Assembly: GCA_003534175.1 (NCBI GenBank)
Contig: DPFD01000125.1
Coordinates: 506-7,458 of the forward strand
DNA length: 6,953 nt
Reading direction: 5' to 3'
From: Chitinophagaceae bacterium
Lineage (GTDB): Bacteria > Bacteroidota > Bacteroidia > Chitinophagales > Chitinophagaceae
Position numbers and translations under genes: made by a program. Of this stretch, positions 1 through 6,293 are shown one piece after another. Within the stretch, counting starts at the first letter, position 1, and every line of letters begins with the position of its first letter. The notes under the pieces were generated by a model, which was not told the DNA's origin, made no database searches, and saw only the letters and a program-made list of their open reading frames with translations.

Positions 1-1623
1 GAAATAGAATTTAATCTTAGGTTCAGTACCGCTGGGCCTTGCTGAGATTTTCGAACCATCTTCCAGCACAAACTGCAATACATTGGAAGACGGAATTTGT
101 ATCGTCCATTCGGTACCGTTAGAAAGGTCTGTACCTTTTTGTAATTTATAATCGAGCAGTTGAACAACGGGTACGCCGGCAATTTGTTTAGGAGGATTGC
201 TTCTGTAGCCTTCCATCATGGCAGCAATTTCCTTTGCACCATTCATACCCTTGCGTGTGATGCTGATCAGTGATTCCAGGTAAAAACCGTACTCCACGTA
301 CAGGTCTATCAGTTTTTCAAACAGTGAGCGCCCCTTGCTTTTTTCGTAGGCGGCCATCTCACAAAGTAATGCAACTGCACTTACACCGTCTTTATCGCGG
401 ATCTGATCGCCAATCATCAACCCAAAACTCTCTTCTCCTCCAATGATATAATTTTCTTTTCCTTCCTTTTCACGTATCAAAGATGAAATCCATTTAAAAC
501 CTGTGAGCACATCATAACAGGCCACCTGGTTCCTTTCTGCAATCACATTAATCATGTCGGTGGTAACAATGGTTTTAATTACCATATCATTTGGACGGGC
601 GACTCCTTTGGCGCGGCGGGCTTCAATCATATAATTGAACGCCAGTAAAGCCGTTTGATTTCCATTCATCAGCACCCACTCTCCCCTATGATTTTTCACG
701 CCAATGCCTACACGATCTGCATCCGGATCAGTACCTAGCAATATATCCGCATCCAGCTCAGCCGCTTTCTTTAAACCGATGCTCATGGTTTCTGTTTCTT
801 CGGGATTGGGATATACAACGGTAGGAAAATTTCCATCCGGATTGCTTTGTGCTTCCACCACATGTACATTGGTAAAGCCGAAACGCTCCAGTGTTTTAGG
901 CACCAGCTTAATTCCGGTACCATGCACGGGGGTGTACACAATTTTTAAATCGTGCTGCTCCCGGCAGATGTCGGGATACACACTTAAGCCCTTCACCATT
1001 TCTACATACGCCTCATCCATGGCTGCACCAATGGTTTCGATCAAATGGGCATTGCCTTCCCAGCGAACTTCTTCCACAGAAGCAATTTTTTCCACTTCAG
1101 CAATTACATTTTTATCATGCGGTGGCACCATCTGCGCCCCGTCATCCCAATACGCCTTGTAACCGTTATATTCTTTCGGATTATGACTGGCCGTACAAAC
1201 CACACCCCCTTTACATCCCAGTTTACGAATCGCAAAACTCAGTTCGGGGGTTGGACGAATGTCTTCAAACAGATACACGCGAATACCATTGGCCGCAAAA
1301 ACTTTGGCCGTAATTTCTGCGAACAACCGACTGTTGTTTCTTACATCATGGGCAATGGCCACACTGATATCATTTCCAAAACACTGAATGAGATAATTGG
1401 CATAGCCTTGAGTGGCCATCCCCACGGTGTACTTGTTCATACGGTTAGTACCAGGGCCCATCAATCCGCGCAATCCGCCGGTACCGAATTCCAGATTCTG
1501 ATAAAAGGCATCTTCCAGTTCCTCAGGATTATTCGCCTGCAAATCGCGGATAGACGCTTTGGTTTCCTCATCAAACGGTCCGTTTAACCATGCTGCAATT
1601 CTTTCTTTTGTTACCTCATTCAT
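1..1623 (-). CDS. Phospho-sugar mutase (phosphoglucomutase/phosphomannomutase superfamily), 3' end cut by window edge
   Basis: Interconverts hexose 1-phosphate and hexose 6-phosphate in the cytoplasm, feeding glycogen, nucleotide-sugar and surface-polysaccharide synthesis. The frame is open for 541 codons from ATG 1623 to the window edge without a stop. All four alpha-D-phosphohexomutase signatures are present: the phosphoserine loop TASHNP (residues 144-149, catalytic Ser146), the metal-binding loop DPDADR (299-304, Asp299/301/303), the sugar-binding loop GGEESFG (395-401), and the phosphate-binding loop RPSGTEPK (529-536). The N-terminal stretch FGTGGLRG (about 46-53) and the spacing resemble the PgcA/PGM2-type mutases of roughly 575-580 residues, so I infer that about 35-40 C-terminal residues lie outside the window. 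The start is firm: the frame runs back to an in-frame TAG with no other ATG, GTG or TTG between. Substrate preference (glucose versus mannose) cannot be read from these motifs. It is transcribed divergently from the DUF2279 gene. Confidence 0.95.
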   Translation of the reverse strand, partial: MNEVTKERIAAWLNGPFDEETKASIRDLQANNPEELEDAFYQNLEFGTGGLRGLMGPGTNRMNKYTVGMATQGYANYLIQCFGNDISVAIAHDVRNNSRLFAEITAKVFAANGIRVYLFEDIRPTPELSFAIRKLGCKGGVVCTASHNPKEYNGYKAYWDDGAQMVPPHDKNVIAEVEKIASVEEVRWEGNAHLIETIGAAMDEAYVEMVKGLSVYPDICREQHDLKIVYTPVHGTGIKLVPKTLERFGFTNVHVVEAQSNPDGNFPTVVYPNPEETETMSIGLKKAAELDADILLGTDPDADRVGIGVKNHRGEWVLMNGNQTALLAFNYMIEARRAKGVARPNDMVIKTIVTTDMINVIAERNQVACYDVLTGFKWISSLIREKEGKENYIIGGEESFGLMIGDQIRDKDGVSAVALLCEMAAYEKSKGRSLFEKLIDLYVEYGFYLESLISITRKGMNGAKEIAAMMEGYRSNPPKQIAGVPVVQLLDYKLQKGTDLSNGTEWTIQIPSSNVLQFVLEDGSKISARPSGTEPKIKFYF

Positions 1624-1659
1624 TGTAGAAATCTTTAGATAAAAATTTAACTATAGTGC

Positions 1660-1667
1660 CAAAAATA
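1660..1667 (-). promoter_or_regulatory. Bacteroidota -7 promoter element of the mutase gene
   Basis: Read on the minus strand this is TATTTTTG, an exact match to the Bacteroidota -7 consensus TAnnTTTG. It lies 37 bp upstream of the mutase ATG and would give a leader of roughly 30-35 nt. No good TTTG -33 element sits 19-21 bp upstream; the sequence there is AT-rich (about 1687-1692) and overlaps the promoter of the opposite gene. The assignment rests on the -7 match and its position. Confidence 0.55.
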
Positions 1668-1676
1668 AACCTTTCA

Positions 1677-1707
1677 ATTGTGTTTAATATACATTAAGGT
1701 ATTTTTG
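1677..1707 (+). promoter_or_regulatory. Bacteroidota-type promoter (-33 ATTG, -7 TATTTTTG) of the DUF2279 gene
   Basis: ATTG at 1677-1680 resembles the -33 element (consensus TTTG). After a 19-bp spacer comes TATTTTTG at 1700-1707, an exact TAnnTTTG -7 box. The expected transcription start is about 1711-1713, directly at or just before the ATG at 1714, so the mRNA would have almost no leader. The element also argues against the in-frame TTG at 1678 as a start codon, because that TTG is part of the -33 box. Confidence 0.6.
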
Positions 1708-1713
1708 TTGGGC

Positions 1714-2691
1714 ATGAACATTTTCCGATCCATACTTTGCGCATCCGTCCTCCTTCTGATGGCAAAGCCTGTGCATGCAACCCTGCAACCTGCTGATACA
1801 ACCCCTGTGGTTCGTGAGCCTAAAACCAACCTGCCCTTTCATTACGAATACAACAAACATCGTGTGCGGGCGATAGCTGCCGTTAACATTGCCGGATACA
1901 GCGGGGCAATGATTGGATTGTATCATGCATGGTATAAGGATTACCCGCAATCGTCGTTTCACTTTTTCAACGACATGGGCGAATGGAAGCAGATGGATAA
2001 GATCGGGCATGTGTACAGCGCCTATGCTGAAAGTTTGGCGAGCATGGAACTGTGGCGATGGACTGGCATCAGCCGGAAGAAACGCATATGGATTGGCGGC
2101 ATGAGTGGCGCGGCATATCAAACAGCCATTGAAGTACTGGATGGTTTCAGTGCCGATTGGGGATGGAGTTGGGGCGATTTCGGAGCCAATATCCTCGGTA
2201 GTGGCATGCTGGTAGCCCAGGAACTCGCGTGGGATGAACAACGGTTTCAGCTGAAGTGGTCGTTCACCCGAAAAAGCTATACGGATGCCGAACTCAATGC
2301 CCGGAGCAACAGCATTTTCGGTTCGGGTACGGCAGAACGTTTGCTGAAAGATTATAACGGACAAACCTATTGGCTGAGCACCAACCTGCATACTTTTTTC
2401 CCTCAATCCGCATTGCCCGAATGGCTGCAGATATCCGTAGGCACGGGCGTGGAAGGCGTGTTTGGGGCACACGAAAACTATGCTGAAAAAGACGGACAAA
2501 TCATCTTCGACCGCAGAGACATACCACGCGTACGCCAATGGTATCTTGCACCCGATGTGGATTTATCCAAGATAAAAACGCGTAAACGCGGCATCCGCAT
2601 GCTGCTGAATATGCTGAACGTAATTAAGTTCCCCACCCCTGCACTGGAATTGAAACAAGGGAAGCTGCACTGGAACTGGATACAATTTTAA
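1714..2691 (+). CDS. Exported DUF2279 (YfiM-like) family protein
   Basis: A 325-residue protein of unknown biochemical function. Residues 1-22 form a signal peptide with a basic start, a hydrophobic core (SILCASVLLLM) and a probable signal-peptidase I site after VHA22. A second hydrophobic stretch lies around residues 52-70. The family core is clear: MDKIGH (94-99), followed by SAYAES, then E140 with the motif VLDGFSADWGWSWGDFGAN (141-159), typical of DUF2279 proteins. The C-terminal half (about 215-325) is rich in aromatic residues, and the protein ends KLHWNWIQF; a terminal Phe is common in outer-membrane beta-barrel proteins, so an outer-membrane or periplasmic location is plausible but inferred. 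I chose ATG 1714 over the upstream in-frame TTG at 1678 because it starts exactly at the signal peptide and the TTG lies in the promoter. There is no Shine-Dalgarno sequence. Its stop codon overlaps that of the convergent S46 peptidase gene. Confidence 0.88.
   Translation: MNIFRSILCASVLLLMAKPVHATLQPADTTPVVREPKTNLPFHYEYNKHRVRAIAAVNIAGYSGAMIGLYHAWYKDYPQSSFHFFNDMGEWKQMDKIGHVYSAYAESLASMELWRWTGISRKKRIWIGGMSGAAYQTAIEVLDGFSADWGWSWGDFGANILGSGMLVAQELAWDEQRFQLKWSFTRKSYTDAELNARSNSIFGSGTAERLLKDYNGQTYWLSTNLHTFFPQSALPEWLQISVGTGVEGVFGAHENYAEKDGQIIFDRRDIPRVRQWYLAPDVDLSKIKTRKRGIRMLLNMLNVIKFPTPALELKQGKLHWNWIQF
2639..2675 (+). repeat. 11-bp direct repeat near the DUF2279 3' end
   Basis: CTGCACTGGAA occurs at 2639-2649 and again at 2665-2675, start to start 26 bp. 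The two copies are read in different frames (within PALEL and LHWNW), so the repeat does not come from a repeated peptide. It may be coincidence or the trace of a small duplication. Confidence 0.4.
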
Positions 2692-4892
2692 TACTTCCTG
2701 CTTTTTTTCTTCGATGCCTTTTTCTTTGGATACACAATATTCATTTCATTCACCAGGTGTCCTGCTCCTGCAAACTTGTCGATGATGAAGAGAATGTAGC
2801 GTGCATCCACCATAATATTTCTGCAAATAGATGCATCGTAATTAATATCACTCATGGTGCCTTCCCATACCCGGTCGAAGTTCAGGCCGATTAAATTTCC
2901 CCAGGCATCCAAAGCAGGACTTCCGGAGTTGCCGCCTGTAGTATGGTTGGAAGCGATGAAGCACACCGGCATCACGCCGTTCACGCCGTACGGACCAAAA
3001 TCTTTGTCGGCATACAACTGACGTAATTTCTCAGGAACATCAAATTCATAATCGCCCGGTACATATTTTTCCATCACCCCATCCAGCGTAGTAAAATAAT
3101 CATATTTCACACCGTTGCGTGGCTGATAGCCTCCCACCTGACCGTAAGTAACACGCATGGTACTGTTGGCATCGGGGTAGAACGTTTTATCCGTCATCAC
3201 TTCGAGTTGCGCCTGCATGTATTGCCGTTGCAAAGCGTTCATGTTAGCCTGCAGCGGATTGATGGGTGCCTGAACTGCTGTTTGATAGTTTGATTGCATG
3301 GCCCTGAAAAAGCCTATGGTTGCATCCGAGCGCAATACTTTTGTTACTGAATCGGGTGATTGTTTCAGGAACGACATTACCTCATCTTTCCGATTGAGCC
3401 AGGTGTTGTAGATACCGGATGACATCTTAGCGGGGTCTGCCTGGGCAGTCGTCCATGCTTCGCGCACTGCCGGGGCCTGCCAGTCTGCTTTTTGTTCCAT
3501 ATACACCGGCATCATTGCTTCAAACACTTTCTGATCCACCATGGCATTGTACTCCTTGTAAAAATCTTCCAGCATGTTTACAACGGTTGTGAGCCGTTTA
3601 GAATATCCGGTTGCACCGTCTTTATCGAACGAGGTTACCAGAGAATTCAGCTGCATTGAGATGGTGTACAATTCTATCTTACTCACAATCTCGGTGTAAT
3701 AATCGCGGGCCAGTGATAAGGGCTGCAACTGGGCAAACGCCGCGGAAACATCACTCAGCAAATTGCCATATTCAGCTTTCCACGCAGGATTTTCGTTTAC
3801 GCGTTGCTGAAAGGTTCTTTCATATGCCTGCTTTTTAGCCACACCATTGGTGCGTTTTAAGCCGAGCACTTCACCCTGCCACTTTTTCCAGGCGTTGGAA
3901 ATACGCGCATATTTAGATGCGTACTGAATCTTAATCAATTCATCCTTACGCATAAAACCATCCAGTACAGCCATAGCGCGGTCGCGGATCATAATTTTAG
4001 CAGGATCGCTCACTTCCACAATATCTTTCACCACATCGCTGTGCAGGTATTGGTTGGTACGACCGGGAAAACCAAACACCATAGTAAAATCGCCTGGCTC
4101 TACTCCGGAGAGTGACACATTCAATGCGCGTTTTGGCGTAAACGGTATATTGTCGGTTGAATATTCGGCCGGTTTGTTTTCTTTATTTGCATAAATCCGG
4201 AAGAGGGCGAAATCACCGGTATGCCTTGGCCACACCCAGTTGTCGGTATCTTTTCCAAAGTTTCCAATCGAGGATGGCGGAGCTCCAACCAGCCGAATAT
4301 CCCGGTAAGTTTCTGTAGTGAACATATAATACTGGTTTGCCTCAAAGAAACCACGGATGAAGTTATCCTGTCCTTCGAGGCGGGCCGCACTTTTGCGCAC
4401 CTCTGCCATATTTTTATCAATGAGGGCCTGGCGTTCCGATTCTTTCATTCCTTTGGTAACCCCCTGCATCACGCGGGCAGTAACATCATCAATGCGCACA
4501 ATGAAGGTTACAAATAAACCATTGTTGGGAAGCTCCTGCGCATGATTCATTGCCCAGAATCCGTCGCGTATATAATTACGCTCCAGTGAGGAGTGATTTT
4601 GTATCTGATCAAAACCACAATGATGGTTCGTAAGCACCAATCCTTTGGTTGAAACAATCTCTCCGGTACAAAAGCCACCAAAACTCACCACCGCATCTTT
4701 CAAACTGCCGCGATTGATACTGTAAATATCCTCTGCACTGATTTTCATACCTAAACTCTTCATTCGGCTCTCGTTGAGTTTATTCAGCAACTGAGGCAAC
4801 CACATCCCCTCATCGGCACGGGCTGAAAACGACAACAGGATTAAACTAAGAAACAAAGAGTACACTAAACGCTTCATGACAATTGTTTTCAT
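2688..4892 (-). CDS. dpp11: Secreted S46 dipeptidyl peptidase, DPP11-type (Asp/Glu-specific)
   Basis: A serine exopeptidase that removes dipeptides from the N-termini of peptides in the periplasm. Its 734 residues are slightly longer than typical S46 enzymes (about 700-720). A signal peptide ends at a good AxA site (ARA26, mature start DEGMW). The chymotrypsin-like triad is visible: His91 in LTNHHCG (87-93), Asp227 in RHTGDFALF (223-231) and Ser656 in GGNSGSPA (653-660). Between Asp227 and Ser656 lies the helical insertion characteristic of the family (about 290-570). Eighteen residues after the catalytic Ser, within FDRVWEG, is Arg674. The equivalent residue in Porphyromonas gingivalis DPP11 is Arg673, which sets acidic P1 preference, whereas DPP7 has Gly there. 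The specificity is therefore inferred from homology. The last 14 residues are unusually basic (7 Lys, 1 Arg). The start is ambiguous: ATG 4892 gives the longest form, but ATG 4877 (Met6, MKRLVYSLFL) makes a more conventional signal peptide. No Shine-Dalgarno sequence is seen. It appears monocistronic. Confidence 0.95.
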   Translation of the reverse strand: MKTIVMKRLVYSLFLSLILLSFSARADEGMWLPQLLNKLNESRMKSLGMKISAEDIYSINRGSLKDAVVSFGGFCTGEIVSTKGLVLTNHHCGFDQIQNHSSLERNYIRDGFWAMNHAQELPNNGLFVTFIVRIDDVTARVMQGVTKGMKESERQALIDKNMAEVRKSAARLEGQDNFIRGFFEANQYYMFTTETYRDIRLVGAPPSSIGNFGKDTDNWVWPRHTGDFALFRIYANKENKPAEYSTDNIPFTPKRALNVSLSGVEPGDFTMVFGFPGRTNQYLHSDVVKDIVEVSDPAKIMIRDRAMAVLDGFMRKDELIKIQYASKYARISNAWKKWQGEVLGLKRTNGVAKKQAYERTFQQRVNENPAWKAEYGNLLSDVSAAFAQLQPLSLARDYYTEIVSKIELYTISMQLNSLVTSFDKDGATGYSKRLTTVVNMLEDFYKEYNAMVDQKVFEAMMPVYMEQKADWQAPAVREAWTTAQADPAKMSSGIYNTWLNRKDEVMSFLKQSPDSVTKVLRSDATIGFFRAMQSNYQTAVQAPINPLQANMNALQRQYMQAQLEVMTDKTFYPDANSTMRVTYGQVGGYQPRNGVKYDYFTTLDGVMEKYVPGDYEFDVPEKLRQLYADKDFGPYGVNGVMPVCFIASNHTTGGNSGSPALDAWGNLIGLNFDRVWEGTMSDINYDASICRNIMVDARYILFIIDKFAGAGHLVNEMNIVYPKKKASKKKSRKY

Positions 4893-5015
4893 TGAAAAAT
4901 TATTGAATATCCGTTTACAAATTAAAGGAATTCTCCCCAGCCACCCGGCAATAAATAGATGAATGGCAGCATAAATAATATAAATTGCATCCTATATTAG
5001 CTGAATTAAAAGATT
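4893..5015. promoter_or_regulatory. Divergent intergenic region between the peptidase and Fe-S protein genes
   Basis: These 123 AT-rich bases must contain promoters for both flanking genes, but no element matches the consensus perfectly. For the peptidase (minus strand) the best -7 candidate is TAATTTTT (4902 down to 4895); it would put the transcript start near 4891, compatible only with the downstream ATG 4877. A second minus-strand candidate is TTAATTTG (4925 down to 4918), one mismatch from TAnnTTTG. For the Fe-S gene (plus strand) the best candidate is TATATTAG (4993-5000), also one mismatch, without a clear -33 box. The heptamer ATAAATA occurs at 4951-4957 and 4971-4977, which is expected in such AT-rich DNA. 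No coding sequence or structured RNA is apparent. Confidence 0.35.
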
Positions 5016-6293
5016 ATGGCATACATAGCTCAAATAGCATTCATAGCATTGGCAGCATTTGGCATCTACTGGTTTAGCCGGAATATCCTCAGGATACGAA
5101 GGAATATTTTACTGGGTAAGGATGAAAAGTTGAACGACCGTTCCGGTGAACGCTGGAAGAATCTGTTGCTGATGGCTGTAGGGCAGAAAAAAATGTTCCG
5201 CAATGTGCCGGTAGCCCTCTTGCACCTGATTGTGTACGCCGGTTTCATCATCATCAATATTGAAGTGCTGGAAATTGTGCTCGACGGCGTGCTGGGTACG
5301 CACCGTTTGTTTATGGAGTCTTTGGGAGGATTCTATACTTTTCTGATCAATGCGTTTGAACTGTTAGCCGTTGCCGTTATACTGGCCTGTGTAATTTTTC
5401 TTGTACGCAGAAATGTTATCAAGCTGAAACGATTCATTAGTGCTGATTTAGACGGATGGCCGCGCAGTGATGCCAATTACATCCTCATCACTGAAATCGT
5501 ACTGATGTCGCTGTTTCTGGTGATGAACGCTGCAGACCCTACGGTCAATGGCAGGTTTTTAGTATCAGGAGAAATTGCTCCGCTGTTTTCAGGCATGAGT
5601 GAAAGTACGCTGCATACCATCGAAAGAACTGCGTGGTGGTTACACATCATTGGCATTTTTGCCTTCCTGAATTACCTGCCCTACAGTAAGCACCTGCACA
5701 TTATGCTCGCATTTCCGAATGCCTATTATGCACGGTTACAGCCGATGGGGAAAATGGAAAATATGCCTGCCGTACAAAATGAAGTGTTGTATATGATGCA
5801 GCCTGAGCTGGCACCTACCGGTGAAGCACAACCGATGAAATTCGGTGCCAGGGATGTGCAGGATTTGAGCTGGAAAAGTTTACTGGACGCTTATAGCTGT
5901 ACCGAATGCGGACGCTGCTCCGCTGCCTGCCCCGCAAACATGACCGGAAAGAAACTGAGTCCGAGAAAGATTATGATGGACACACGCGACCGGCTGGAAG
6001 AAGTGGGCAAGCAAGTGGATGCACAGGGCAATATTAAAGACGATGGCAAAAGTTTGTTGCACGATTATATTTCGGTGGAGGAATTACGCGCCTGCACTAC
6101 CTGTAATGCCTGTGTACAGGAATGTCCGGTGGGTATTTCTCCCCTCCACATCATCCTTGAACTCAGGCGTTCCCTGGTGATGGAAGAAAGCAACGCGCCT
6201 CAGGAATGGAACGGCATGTTCTCCAATATTGAAAATAATTTTGCCCCATGGAAGTTTAGTCCGGACGAAAGAGATGCCTGGGCACAGGCTTAA
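5016..6293 (+). CDS. Membrane-bound dicluster 4Fe-4S protein with NarI-like cytochrome b N-terminus (HdrC/GlpC-like)
   Basis: A probable electron-transfer subunit of the inner membrane. The N-terminal part has about five hydrophobic segments (near residues 4-22, 65-90, 105-130, 155-172 and 204-222). His70 in segment 2, His210 in segment 5, and His226/His228 just after it are candidate b-heme ligands as in NarI-like domains; the exact ligands are not proven. The C-terminal soluble part has two complete cluster motifs, CTECGRCSAACP (Cys295/298/301/305) and CTTCNACVQECP (Cys360/363/366/370), the ferredoxin-like pattern seen in HdrC, GlpC and related Fe-S oxidoreductases. The protein (425 residues) ends soon after with ENNFAPW and has no cysteine-rich CCG domains (HdrB/HdrD type), so it lacks its own catalytic module. 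Related Bacteroidota proteins often sit beside a separate CCG-domain protein, but none is adjacent here. ATG 5016 immediately precedes the first membrane segment; no Shine-Dalgarno is visible. The donor and acceptor are unknown. Confidence 0.88.
   Translation: MAYIAQIAFIALAAFGIYWFSRNILRIRRNILLGKDEKLNDRSGERWKNLLLMAVGQKKMFRNVPVALLHLIVYAGFIIINIEVLEIVLDGVLGTHRLFMESLGGFYTFLINAFELLAVAVILACVIFLVRRNVIKLKRFISADLDGWPRSDANYILITEIVLMSLFLVMNAADPTVNGRFLVSGEIAPLFSGMSESTLHTIERTAWWLHIIGIFAFLNYLPYSKHLHIMLAFPNAYYARLQPMGKMENMPAVQNEVLYMMQPELAPTGEAQPMKFGARDVQDLSWKSLLDAYSCTECGRCSAACPANMTGKKLSPRKIMMDTRDRLEEVGKQVDAQGNIKDDGKSLLHDYISVEELRACTTCNACVQECPVGISPLHIILELRRSLVMEESNAPQEWNGMFSNIENNFAPWKFSPDERDAWAQA
6276..6289 (-). 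terminator. Short GC hairpin directly after the LysE stop codon (weak terminator candidate)
   Basis: GCCTG (6276-6280) and CAGGC (6285-6289) form a perfect 5-bp stem with a 4-base loop. The stem is inside the last codons of the Fe-S gene and, read on the minus strand, begins immediately after the LysE stop codon. It is followed on the minus strand by ATCTCTTTC, a poor U-tract, so termination would be weak. The pairing is seen directly; the function is a guess. Confidence 0.25.

Noticed and set aside
704..1587. Two overlapping plus-strand open frames (704-1162 and 1045-1587) antisense to the mutase gene
   Set aside because: The minus-strand frame carries all mutase signatures through this stretch. 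The plus-strand translations are low-complexity or unrecognisable, without a promoter or signal.
1678..1713. TTG-initiated N-terminal extension of the DUF2279 protein
   Set aside because: It would add 12 residues before a complete signal peptide, and the TTG coincides with the -33 promoter element.
1684..2538. Long open frame (284 codons) antisense to the DUF2279 gene
   Set aside because: It lies almost wholly opposite a gene with a clear signal peptide and family motifs. Its translation shows no recognisable domain and looks like a mirror of the opposite codon pattern.
4121..4545. Open frames on both strands (4121-4420 minus, 4221-4517 plus, 4357-4545 plus) inside the peptidase gene
   Set aside because: They are out-of-frame shadows of the peptidase; the real frame contains the conserved Asp227 region here.
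4951..4977. ATAAATA direct repeat as an operator
   Set aside because: A 7-base A/T-only repeat is expected by chance in DNA this AT-rich, and it has no flanking symmetry.
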